Shown: in pieces, positions 16,538 to 23,770 of the stretch | Layout of the letters: every line of letters begins with the position of its first letter | How positions within the stretch are numbered: the first letter of the stretch is position 1 | Origin: RYN-230 sp036497945 | Lineage (GTDB): Bacteria > Actinomycetota > Actinomycetes > Streptosporangiales > Streptosporangiaceae | DNA length: 64,000 bases | Direction of reading: 5' to 3' | Assembly (NCBI GenBank): GCA_036497945.1 | Contig: DASXIN010000120.1 | Span: forward strand, 80,349-144,348 | Translations under genes and position numbers: made by a program | The notes under the pieces: generated by a model | What the model saw: the letters and a program-made list of their open reading frames with translations, nothing else | Databases searched by the model: none | Told to the model about the DNA's origin: nothing

Positions 16538-17515
16538 ATGCACGCGGTCGTCATCACCGAGCCTGGCGGGCCCGAGGTCCTGAGCTGGGCAGAAGTCCCC
16601 GATCCGGTGCCGGGGCCGGGTGAGGTGGTCATCGACATCAGGGCCGCCGGGGTGAACCGGGCCGACCTGATGCAGCGCCTGGGCTTCTACCCGCCGCCGC
16701 CCGGCGCGCCGCCCTACCCCGGCCTGGAGTGCTCCGGCCGGATCTCGGCGCTCGGCGACGGAGTCACCGGCTGGCAGACCGGGCAGGAGGTCTGCGCCCT
16801 GCTGGGCGGCGGCGGGTACGCGGAGAAGGTGGCCGTGCCGCAGGGCCAGCTGCTGCCGGTCCCGGACGGCGTACCGCTGACCGACGCGGCGGGCCTGCCC
16901 GAGGCGGCCTGCACCATCCAGGGCACCGTCTACCAGCAGGCCCACCTCGACGCGGGCGAGGTCTACCTGGTGCACGGCGGGGCCGGCGGGATGGGCAGCT
17001 TCGCGATCCAGCTGGGCAAGGCGGATGGCGCGGTGGTGGCCTGCACCGCCGGCACGCCGGGCAAGCTGGCCCGGTGCCGCGAGCTCGGCGCCGACCTGGC
17101 CATCTCCTACCGCGACCAGGATTTCGTGGCCACCATCCTCGACTTCACCGACGGCCGCGGCGCCGACGTCATCCTGGACGTGGTCGGCGCGCCCCACCTG
17201 GCCAGGAACATGGCCGCGCTGGCCACCTGGGGCCGGCTGGTGGTGATCTCGGTGCAGGGCGGCCCGCGCGGTGACATAGACCTCGGCCTGCTGATGCACA
17301 AGCGGGCCACCATCTGCGGGGCCACGCTGCGTGCCCGGCCGCCGGCCGAGAAGGCCGCCGTGGTGGCCGCGGCCCGGGGGCATGCCTGGCCGCTGATCAG
17401 CGCGGGGAAGGTGCAGCCGGTCATCGACCGGGTGCTGCCGATGGCCGACGCGGCGCAGGCGCACCGGCTGTTCGACGAGGGCACGCACGTCGGGAAGATT
17501 CTGCTGGCCAACTAG
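16538..17515 (+). CDS. NADPH:quinone oxidoreductase (zeta-crystallin/PIG3 type)
   Basis: 325-residue zinc-free medium-chain dehydrogenase/reductase. The N-terminal GroES-like half has AAGVNRADLMQRLGFYPPP and PYPGLECSGRI, the signature of the TP53I3/quinone-reductase subgroup. The Rossmann half has VHGGAGGMGSFAIQLGK as its NADPH loop. It reduces quinones or enones with NADPH. A strong SD (AGGAGG) lies five bases before the ATG. The 9-bp inverted repeat upstream could regulate it. It is followed by bpa after 55 bases on the same strand. Confidence 0.9.
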   Translation: MHAVVITEPGGPEVLSWAEVPDPVPGPGEVVIDIRAAGVNRADLMQRLGFYPPPPGAPPYPGLECSGRISALGDGVTGWQTGQEVCALLGGGGYAEKVAVPQGQLLPVPDGVPLTDAAGLPEAACTIQGTVYQQAHLDAGEVYLVHGGAGGMGSFAIQLGKADGAVVACTAGTPGKLARCRELGADLAISYRDQDFVATILDFTDGRGADVILDVVGAPHLARNMAALATWGRLVVISVQGGPRGDIDLGLLMHKRATICGATLRARPPAEKAAVVAAARGHAWPLISAGKVQPVIDRVLPMADAAQAHRLFDEGTHVGKILLAN

Positions 17516-17570
17516 CCAACTGGCCGATCTGGCGGTCCGGGCACCCCGGTGGAGGCGCAAGACTAAGACC

Positions 17571-18131
17571 ATGAGCGAACGGAACCCGGAAGCAGACCAG
17601 GGCGCCCGAGTCGTCGTACTCGGCCCGGACGGCATGCCCGTGGACGCCACCGCCGACGCTGCGGCGGGCAACGCCGGCGGCGAGCGCCCGGTGATGGAGA
17701 TGGTCGAGCAGCCGGCCAAGGTGATGCGGATCGGCAGCATGATCCGGCAGCTGCTGGAGGAAGTCCGGGCCGCGCCGCTGGATGAGAAGAGCCGGGCCCG
17801 GCTGCGCGAGATCCACCAGAACTCGATCAAGGAGCTGGAGGACGGGCTCGCCCCCGAGCTGGTCGACGAGCTGGAGCGGCTGTCGCTGCCGTTCGTCGAG
17901 GACGAGGTGCCCAGCGAGGCCGAGCTGCGGATCGCCCAGGCTCAGCTGGTCGGCTGGCTGGAGGGCCTGTTCCACGGCATCCAGACCACGCTGTTCGCGC
18001 AGCAGATGGCCGCCCGGGCCCAGCTTGAGCAGATGCGCCGCGCGCTGCCAGCGGGCATGTCACCCGGCATGGTGCCCGGCGGGGAGGACGGCCAGCCGCA
18101 GCAGGGCCGGGCGTCCGGCCCGTACCTGTGA
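17571..18131 (+). CDS. bpa: Bacterial proteasome activator (Bpa/PafE, DUF2587)
   Basis: 186-residue ATP-independent activator of the 20S proteasome. The helical core is recognisable from VMRIGSMIRQLLEEVRAAP through LREIHQNSIKELEDGLAP to the LSLPFVEDEVPSEAELRIAQ segment. The protein ends in GPYL, a variant of the GQYL C-terminus that docks into the alpha-ring pockets of the mycobacterial proteasome. Between core and tail is a Gly/Pro/Gln-rich flexible linker. Known family behaviour: a dodecameric ring that feeds unfolded proteins into the proteasome without Pup or ATP. Its presence implies the genome encodes prcA/prcB. The stop abuts the stop of the convergent pheA gene. Confidence 0.92.
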   Translation: MSERNPEADQGARVVVLGPDGMPVDATADAAAGNAGGERPVMEMVEQPAKVMRIGSMIRQLLEEVRAAPLDEKSRARLREIHQNSIKELEDGLAPELVDELERLSLPFVEDEVPSEAELRIAQAQLVGWLEGLFHGIQTTLFAQQMAARAQLEQMRRALPAGMSPGMVPGGEDGQPQQGRASGPYL

Positions 18132-19049
18132 CTAGACCCGGCCGTAGCGCAGCCGGGCCAGCCAGGCGGCCGCCTGTGCGAACTCGGCGTCCGACGTGCC
18201 CGCCCGGACCTGGGTCGGCCCGCCCTTGTGCCGCGGGTAGCTGCCCAGGAACCTGACCTGGGCGCAGACCCGGCGCAGCCCCATCAGCGCCTCGCCGACC
18301 CGGGCGTCGTCCAGGTGCCCTTCGCAGTCGATGGAGAAGCAGTACCGGCCCAGCCCGTCGCCGGTCGGCCGGGACTCGATCCGGCTCAGGTTGACCCCCC
18401 GCACCGCGAACTCGGTGAGGATCTCCATCAGCGCACCGGGGTGGTCCTCGCGCAGGAACGCGACCAGCGAGGTCCGGTCCGACCCGGTGGCGGCGGGCAG
18501 TGGGCCGGGCCGGGTGACCACGACGAACCTGGTCACCGCGTCCGGCCGGTCGTGCGCGTCGGGCACCAGCACGGCCAGGCCATACGTGCTGGCCGCGAAC
18601 GCGCCGGCCAGCGCGGCGTCCAGTTCCCCGTCCGCCACCTGGCGGGCCGCCTCCGCGTTCGACGCGGCCGGCCGCCACCCCGCATCCGGCAGGTGGCCGG
18701 CCAGCCAGTGCCGGCACTGCGCCTGCGCCTGCGGGTGCCCACCCACCGTCTTGACGTCGGCCAGTTCGGTACCCGGCCGGGTCAGCAGCGCGAACGCGAT
18801 CGGCAGCGGCTGCTCGGCGCAGATGACCAGGTCCGGGCCAGTGGCGAGTTCGTCCAGGGTGGCGGTTACCGCGCCCTCCACCGAGTTCTCGATGGGCACG
18901 ATGCCGCGCTCCGCGGCTCCGCTGCGCACCGCGTCCAGGGTGGCCTGGATGCTCACGCAGGGCAGCGCCTGCCCGGCCGCCGCGGCGTCGAACGCGAGCA
19001 GTGCCGCCTCGGTGAAGGTGCCCTCCGGCCCCAGGTATGCGTACCGCAC
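18132..19049 (-). CDS. pheA: Prephenate dehydratase
   Basis: 305 residues from the GTG at 19049. It converts prephenate to phenylpyruvate in phenylalanine biosynthesis. YAYLGPEGTFTEAAL at the N-terminus and IVPIENSVEGAVTATLDEL are the family signatures, and DAVTRFVVV holds the catalytic Thr-Arg. The C-terminal ACT domain (ESRPTGDGLGRYCFSIDCEG) binds phenylalanine for feedback inhibition. GTG 19049 is chosen because the family begins RYAYLGPEGTF; a 19-residue extension to 19106 looks unconserved. It is divergent from the RHH gene, and the palindrome at 19109-19126 sits between them, so the RHH protein could also influence pheA. Confidence 0.92.
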   Translation of the reverse strand: MRYAYLGPEGTFTEAALLAFDAAAAGQALPCVSIQATLDAVRSGAAERGIVPIENSVEGAVTATLDELATGPDLVICAEQPLPIAFALLTRPGTELADVKTVGGHPQAQAQCRHWLAGHLPDAGWRPAASNAEAARQVADGELDAALAGAFAASTYGLAVLVPDAHDRPDAVTRFVVVTRPGPLPAATGSDRTSLVAFLREDHPGALMEILTEFAVRGVNLSRIESRPTGDGLGRYCFSIDCEGHLDDARVGEALMGLRRVCAQVRFLGSYPRHKGGPTQVRAGTSDAEFAQAAAWLARLRYGRV

Positions 19050-19108
19050 CGGCGTGAGGATACCAGCGCCCCCAGGTCCCCGGGCTGGCCGGTGCGGCGC
19101 ATCCATGA

Positions 19109-19126
19109 TATCGTGATATCACGATA
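19109..19126. promoter_or_regulatory. 18-bp perfect palindrome, probable operator of the RHH protein
   Basis: TATCGTGATATCACGATA is a perfect palindrome made of two inverted half-sites, 53 bases before the RHH start and 59 bases before the pheA start. Ribbon-helix-helix antitoxins typically bind such short palindromes upstream of their own operon. The AT-rich sequence contrasts sharply with the surrounding DNA. Confidence 0.65.
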
Positions 19127-19178
19127 GCTAGAGGGCACCCGGGCCCGCGATGGCTCCGGTGCCTGGCGAGGAGGGCTG

Positions 19179-19397
19179 GTGCGGACGAAGAACATGGTGC
19201 TCCGGCTCGACCCAGAGCTGGCCGAGCGGCTGGAGGCGGTGGCCGAGGTCGAGGGACGCTCGGTGTCCGATGTGGTGCGCGAGGCGATCACCACGCTGGT
19301 CACAGCGCGGCAGCGGGACAAGAAGTTCATCCGGCTGCTGGAGGACAACCTGGCCCGGCACCAGCGCATCCTGCAGATGCTCCAGGAGGACCAGTGA
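19179..19397 (+). CDS. Ribbon-helix-helix (CopG/Arc-type) DNA-binding protein, antitoxin-like
   Basis: 72 residues. N-terminal KNMVLRLDPELAERLEAV forms the beta-strand and first helix of an RHH fold, and GRSVSDVVREAI the second helix. The C-terminal ~30 residues (KKFIRLLEDNLARHQRIL) form a charged helix that could neutralise a partner protein. GTG start with GGCGAGGAGGG just upstream. The stop overlaps the GTG of the next gene (GTGA), the usual antitoxin-toxin arrangement. A perfect palindrome lies upstream as a candidate autoregulatory site. Confidence 0.82.
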   Translation: MRTKNMVLRLDPELAERLEAVAEVEGRSVSDVVREAITTLVTARQRDKKFIRLLEDNLARHQRILQMLQEDQ

Positions 19398-20578
19398 ACC
19401 CGCTCGACGTGGCCGACCTGGTCGTCATCGCCGGGAAGACGCTGGGCCTGGGGACTCAGGCCGCGCTGGACCGGCTGGACCTGAGCGCCGCACAGACCGC
19501 GGTGTCCGAAGCGGCCCCGGCCGCGGACAGCGACGATCCCGCGCTGGCCGCCGCCGCGCTGCTCACCGCGCTGGTCCGGCACCACCCCTGGGACGCGGGC
19601 ACGGGCCCGGTGGCGGTCGCCGCGGCCACCACGTTCCTGGCGCTGAACGGCTGGCAGGCCGATCTCGACCCGCCGGAGGCGGCGCGGGAAGTGGTGGCCG
19701 CGCTCGGCGGCGGCCGCCTGGACGCGGCCGGCCTGGCCACCTGGCTGGCGCCCCGGCTCTCCCAAACATGTGTCAAGGAGGCACCGATGCACGGATGGCT
19801 ACCCGGCCGGAGCAGGTCCGGCCACCGCAAGGCGAGCCCGTTCCACCGGTTCAGCCCAGCCGCCCGCGAGGCGGTGGTCGGCAGCCAGGAGGAAGCCAGG
19901 TCGCTGCGGCATGGCTACATCGGTACCGAGCACCTGCTGCTCGGCCTGCTCCGCCAGGATTCCGGGGTGGCCGCCCGGGCGCTCCGCGCCGCCGGCGTCA
20001 GCACGGAGGCGGCCCGCCAGGAAGTGCTGGAGATCATCGGCCGCGGCCACCACGCGGTCCGCGGGCACATCCCGTTCACCCCCCGGGCCAAGAAGGTGCT
20101 GGAACTGTCGCTCCGCGAGTCCCGCCACCTCGGCCACCTGTACATCGGCACCGAGCACCTGCTGCTCGGCCTGCTCCGCGAGGGCCACGGCGTGGCCGGC
20201 CAGGTGCTGTCCCAGCTCGGGGTGGATGCGGACACGATCCGGGCGCAGCTGGCCGAGCTGTCCGGCCAGCCGGAAGAGGCCGACGAGCCGGTCGTCCCGC
20301 CCGGCATCCGGGACTACGACCTGCGCATCGCCCAGGCCCGGCGGGACAAGGACGGGGCGCTGGACGCGGGCGACACCGGCCAGGCCGCCGCCGCGCGCGG
20401 CACCGAGAAGCAGCTCATCGCCGAGCGGGACCAGCTGATCGCGGACTGGTCGGCCCACGCCGACGTGGCCGCGCTCGGCCGCGAGATCGACCGGCTGCGG
20501 GACCAGGTGCACCGCCTGCAGGACCTGCTGCTGCGGCACGGCATCGAACCGGAAGAATCCACCGAGCAATCTGCCTAA
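19394..20578 (+). CDS. Degenerate Doc/Fic-like domain fused to a ClpC-type double N-domain and coiled coil
   Basis: 394 residues. Residues 1-125 resemble Doc toxins: HHPWDAGTGP then TTFLALNGW matches the Doc region HxFxDGNKR...FLALNGY. The motif His (64) is kept, but the Asp, Asn and Arg of the Fic loop are lost, so nucleotidyl or phosphate transfer is unlikely. Residues ~150-290 are two Clp-N repeats (HGYIGTEHLLLGLLRQ and LYIGTEHLLLGLLRE) very like the ClpC N-domain, without AAA+ modules. Residues 303-385 are a charged helical segment resembling a UVR motif plus coiled coil. An internal start with a perfect SD lies at codon 132. It may be a ClpC adaptor or decoy controlled by the RHH partner. 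Confidence 0.72.
   Translation: MNPLDVADLVVIAGKTLGLGTQAALDRLDLSAAQTAVSEAAPAADSDDPALAAAALLTALVRHHPWDAGTGPVAVAAATTFLALNGWQADLDPPEAAREVVAALGGGRLDAAGLATWLAPRLSQTCVKEAPMHGWLPGRSRSGHRKASPFHRFSPAAREAVVGSQEEARSLRHGYIGTEHLLLGLLRQDSGVAARALRAAGVSTEAARQEVLEIIGRGHHAVRGHIPFTPRAKKVLELSLRESRHLGHLYIGTEHLLLGLLREGHGVAGQVLSQLGVDADTIRAQLAELSGQPEEADEPVVPPGIRDYDLRIAQARRDKDGALDAGDTGQAAAARGTEKQLIAERDQLIADWSAHADVAALGREIDRLRDQVHRLQDLLLRHGIEPEESTEQSA
19775..19789 (+). promoter_or_regulatory. Internal Shine-Dalgarno and start codon at the Doc-like/Clp-N junction
   Basis: AAGGAGG (19775-19781), five bases, then ATG (19787-19789) in the frame of the 394-residue protein, exactly between the Doc-like and Clp-N parts. This is one of the best SD sequences in the window. 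It predicts a separate ~263-residue Clp-N protein, or shows that two ancestral genes were merged by loss of a stop codon. Confidence 0.65.
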
Positions 20579-20594
20579 CGCCAGTACCCGCCCG

Positions 20595-21338
20595 TCAGCC
20601 CTGGCCGGCGCGGCGGATGGCCCGGCGCACGGCCTGCGCCCGCGGGTCGCGGACGGCGAGTGCCCAGCCGACCCCGGCGAACTGGCGGGCCCGGTGTAGC
20701 TGGGCCCGCCAGTCGGCGCCAGTGGCCCGGTGCGCCATCGGCACCTGCACCTCGGTCACCCGGAAACCCTGCCGGAGCAGGTCGATGGTGAGCCCGGTCT
20801 CCACCCCCCAGCCCGCGGCCAGCGGACGGGCGGCCTCGAACGCGGCCCGGGTCAGGCAGCGCTGGCCGTTCAGTGGCTGAGCCGGTGACCAGCCGGTGGC
20901 CCGCCTGATGCCGGCCCCGGACAGGCCGATCACGAAGCCATGGCCGCCAGCCCGCACCCGGTCGGTGAACACCGCGATGGTCATGTCCGCCTGGCCCGCC
21001 CGGACCGGCTGGACCAGGGCGGCCGCGTGGCTGGCCGACCCGGCCAGGTCGCCGTCCAGGAAGAGCAGATGCCGGGGCTGGTCGTCGTCCCGTTCCAGCA
21101 GCATGACCGCCTCGGCGCCGGTCTCCAGAGCCGCGCCCTTGCCCCGGCACCGGGAATGCCGCAGCACGATCGCGCCCGCGCGCTCGGCCACCGCCGCGGT
21201 CCCGTCCCGCGACCCGTCGTCCACCACCACGACCAGGTCCGCCCCGGGTGTCTCGGCGGCGGCTTTCACCGTGGCCCCGATCCGGTCGGACTCGTTCTTA
21301 GCTGGAATGACGATGGCGACGTCACCGCGCGGTGGCAT
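20595..21338 (-). CDS. GT2 family glycosyltransferase
   Basis: 247 residues with the GT-A nucleotide-binding start VAIVIPAKNESDRI, the VVVDDGSRDGTA strand and the metal-binding LFLDGDLAGSA. LNGQRCLTR and GWGVETGLTIDLLRQGF form the acceptor side. No membrane segments are visible. The overall pattern resembles glucosyl-3-phosphoglycerate-synthase-like or polyprenyl-phosphate transferases, but the donor is not determinable. It faces the Clp-N gene (convergent, 16 bases apart) and lies just downstream of the STAS gene on the same strand (29 bases). Confidence 0.82.
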   Translation of the reverse strand: MPPRGDVAIVIPAKNESDRIGATVKAAAETPGADLVVVVDDGSRDGTAAVAERAGAIVLRHSRCRGKGAALETGAEAVMLLERDDDQPRHLLFLDGDLAGSASHAAALVQPVRAGQADMTIAVFTDRVRAGGHGFVIGLSGAGIRRATGWSPAQPLNGQRCLTRAAFEAARPLAAGWGVETGLTIDLLRQGFRVTEVQVPMAHRATGADWRAQLHRARQFAGVGWALAVRDPRAQAVRRAIRRAGQG

Positions 21339-21367
21339 GCGACGATCCTAGGCCGGCCCGGCCCGGG

Positions 21368-21715
21368 CTACTGGCCGGAAACGGCTGCCCCGCTCTCCAC
21401 CACGGTGAACACGGACTCGAGCCCGGTCACCTGGAGGATCTTGCGCACCGCCGGGCGGGGCCCGCTCAGCTCGATGTTGCCGCCGTGCTCGCGGGCCAGC
21501 CGCTGCGCGGCGAGCAGCACGTTCATGCCGGTGGAGTCGCAGAAATCCACCCCGGACATGTCCACCACGAGGCGCACCGCCTGGTCGGTGTTCAGCGCCT
21601 GGGCCAGCTGGCTCTGCAGCCTCGGAGCTGTGTACAGGTCGATTTCGCCGGACAGGGCGACGATGACACGATCACCTTCACTACGGCTCGAGACCTTTAG
21701 CTCCACGAGCCGCAC
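21368..21715 (-). CDS. Anti-sigma factor antagonist (STAS domain)
   Basis: 115-residue SpoIIAA/RsbV-like protein. The phosphorylatable Ser is in VDFCDSTGMNVLL, preceded by IVALSGEIDLYTAPRLQ. When unphosphorylated, such proteins bind an anti-sigma kinase and release a sigma factor. No partner kinase is adjacent; the nearest HATPase gene (23052-23503) is frameshifted. It is divergent from the 21841 gene with only a short shared promoter region. Confidence 0.9.
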   Translation of the reverse strand: MRLVELKVSSRSEGDRVIVALSGEIDLYTAPRLQSQLAQALNTDQAVRLVVDMSGVDFCDSTGMNVLLAAQRLAREHGGNIELSGPRPAVRKILQVTGLESVFTVVESGAAVSGQ

Positions 21716-21840
21716 CCTATCGCCCTGCGCGCGCCAGGACTAGATCCTTACCCAGAGCACACAGCGAAACGCAGGCGGACTGGTCGATTGTGCGTCAAGC
21801 TGGGGAGGACGTACCCAGCACCAGCGAGGTGGGTCCCCGG

Positions 21841-22392
21841 ATGTACCCCTTGCCCGAGCAGTCAGAACCACAGACGGCCAGACTGCGGCCGCTGCCCGAC
21901 ATGCAGTCAGCCGCGCCCGCGCCGCTGGCCGCCCCGCTGGCTGGGGACCTGTTCCAGCCGCGGAACCGCCCGGAGTCGGCCGAGCCTGAGCCGCCGGTGG
22001 TCCCGGCGCCGGGCTGGGCGCCGGATCAGGACCGGCAGCGTGACCAGATCCGGGACGAGATGGGCGGGCTGAGCGACCGGGCGCTGGCCGCCACGTCCTG
22101 GCTGCAGAGCAGCCAGCACTACGGCCAGCTGCTGAACCGGGACGGCGTGCTGCCGGTGACGGCCCGGATGACCGCGAGCGACCTGACCTTCCTGGCCGAG
22201 GCGCGGGAGCAGATGCTCCGGTTCAGCGAGCTGACGGTTCGCCTGATCGACCTGCATCAGCCGCTGGACGCCGGCGGCATCAGCACCGACCCGGCGAGCC
22301 CGGTGCGGCGCTGCCGGAGCTGCATGTGGCGCTGGCCGTGCCCGACGTTCAGCATCCTGGCCGAAGTCGTCGGCCACCCCCCGGCCAGCTGA
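21841..22392 (+). CDS. Hypothetical protein with C-terminal C-x-x-C
   Basis: Not recognised as a named family. 183 residues from ATG 21841, which has GAGGTG nine bases upstream; an in-frame GTG at 21790 would add 17. The first ~80 residues are Pro/Ala-rich and probably disordered. The central part is helical (GGLSDRALAATSWLQSSQHY, then SDLTFLAEAREQMLRFSELT). The end RRCRSCMWRWPCPTF holds three Cys that could bind metal. Divergent from the STAS gene; copy 2 of the palindromic repeat begins 18 bases after the stop. Confidence 0.65.
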   Translation: MYPLPEQSEPQTARLRPLPDMQSAAPAPLAAPLAGDLFQPRNRPESAEPEPPVVPAPGWAPDQDRQRDQIRDEMGGLSDRALAATSWLQSSQHYGQLLNRDGVLPVTARMTASDLTFLAEAREQMLRFSELTVRLIDLHQPLDAGGISTDPASPVRRCRSCMWRWPCPTFSILAEVVGHPPAS

Positions 22393-22410
22393 TCCGGCCG
22401 GCCGGCGGTG

Positions 22411-22470
22411 CCGGCCTCGGCGCGGAGCGACGATCGGGGGGTCCGGGGGGTCGTCCCCCCGGGATAGCAC
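22411..22470 (+). repeat. Dispersed GC-rich palindromic element, copy 2 (intergenic)
   Basis: CCGGCCTCGGCGCGGAGCG-ACGATC leads into the core GGGGGGTCCGGGGGG-TCGT-CCCCCCGGGATAGCAC. The first 30 bases are nearly identical to copy 3 inside the 25866 gene. The core CCGGGGGG-TCGT-CCCCCCGG is a strong hairpin, so here it may also terminate transcription between convergent genes. Confidence 0.75.
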
Positions 22471-22480
22471 AGCCGACCGG

Positions 22481-22947
22481 CTAACGTACCCGGGCGACCG
22501 GGCGGCGCACGGGCAGGCCACGCGGGTCGCTGACCGAAGGCACCGGCCGCGGCATCGGCGGCAGGCCACCCCGGGTCGCCACCAGGTCGGGCATGGGCGG
22601 AGCCGGGACAGCCGCTCGCTCGTCGGCCGGGTCCCTGGTTAGCACGCAGGACAGGCAGCGCGGCCCACCCCGCCCACTGCCCAGCTCACTGGCAGGCACG
22701 GTGACGACCTGCACGCCCGCCGCGGCCAGCCGGTCGTTGGTGTCCCGGTTCCGCTCGTCGCACACGGCCAGCCCGCGGCCCAGTGACAGCGCGTTGCCAC
22801 CCAGGGCAGCCGGTCGAACAGGACGCGGTCCCGGCTGTGCGGAGATATCCGCCTCAGCTCCGCTCCCGGACGGTGCAGCAGCACGGTCCTGAGCTGGCCG
22901 ACTTCGCTGTCCGCGCCATGGCTGTGCGGCACGATCCCCCTTGCCAT
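22481..22947 (-). pseudogene. Arginine deiminase remnant (large internal deletion)
   Basis: The N-terminal ~50 residues in one frame (GADSEVGQLRTVLLHRPG, RDRVLFDRLPWVA) match the start of bacterial arginine deiminase. They run directly, at about 22792-22806, into another frame encoding the deiminase C-terminus: GGNALSLGRGL, ERNRDTNDRLAAAGVQVV, and ELGSGRGGPRCLSC, whose Cys is the family's catalytic nucleophile. About 300 residues of the normal ~410-residue enzyme, including the catalytic Asp/His sites, are missing and the frame changes at the junction. The remaining C-terminal frame runs to a stop at 22481. It cannot be functional. Confidence 0.8.
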
Positions 22948-23051
22948 CCCGCCGTGGCCCCCGGGCGCACGGATGACCCCTCGGAGGGAGTATCACCACT
23001 GCGGTGGATGATTACGCATGCCCATCCAATGATTACTAGACGTGGTGATCA

Positions 23052-23503
23052 TTACGGTGCCGGGACGGTGCCCGGGCCAGCGCTGCCGCCCTCGGCCGCG
23101 CACGGCGCGGGCAGCACGGCCCACACGGTGGTGCCGCGTTCGTCGGCACGCACGCCCCAGCTCGAGCACAGCTGCTCGACGATGCTGAGCCCCGGCCGCC
23201 GATTGCGGAGAGTGACGGCCAGGAGGCATGCGGGCGGGTCATGCTGCCCCCGTCGCTCACCATGACCGCCAGGCTGGGCGGGCTGAGTTCCCAGGCCACC
23301 CGGACCAGCGAGTCAGGCAGCGGGCGGGCGTGCAGGATCGCGTTGCTCAGCAGTTCGCTCATCACCAGCGCGGCATCGGCGGCGGGCGCGGCGACGATTC
23401 CGGCGCTGCGCAGTTCGGCGCGGAGCCTTCCCCGCGCGACCGCGACACTGGCCGGAACAAACGGAAGCACGACGACGCTCGCCGCCCTCACCTCCTTGCA
23501 CAT
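23052..23503 (-). pseudogene. Anti-sigma-type HATPase (serine kinase-like), frameshifted
   Basis: From ATG 23503, PFVPASVAVARGRLRAEL, the N-box DAALVMSELLSNAILHA and the G-box MVSDGGSMTRP identify an RsbW-like HATPase_c protein. At a run of Gs (plus-strand CCCC 23190-23193) the frame breaks. The expected continuation GLSIVEQLCSSWGVR and GTTVWAVLPAP appears in another frame and ends at a TAA (23052-23054). Restoring one G makes a normal ~150-residue protein. This is either a real frameshift mutation, a sequencing error in a homopolymer, or a phase-variable tract. Confidence 0.75.
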
Positions 23504-23770
23504 CCCGCCCGGTGGCCCCAGTAGTAGCTTCCTCTCGCGACCGGGAATGCCCGGCCGGGCAGCCGCGGAAACCGCCCCAGCCGCCCGTGCTGGCCGCCGA
23601 GCCAGCACCATTCGGGCGCAGTCTGGATGCAATCCCGTTTAGCATGAGTGGCACTGATGTCGCCGTAAGCAAAAAGTGGTCGCGCGGGGCGGCCCGGCTC
23701 GCTGCGTTCCGCTACGGCGCGGGCCTGCACGGCCAGGCCAGGGCCGACGGACACTGGACGGGGTGAACCG

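Noticed and set aside
15430..16638. 402-residue minus-strand frame over the epimerase
   Set aside because: The GalE-like motifs on the plus strand are unmistakable.
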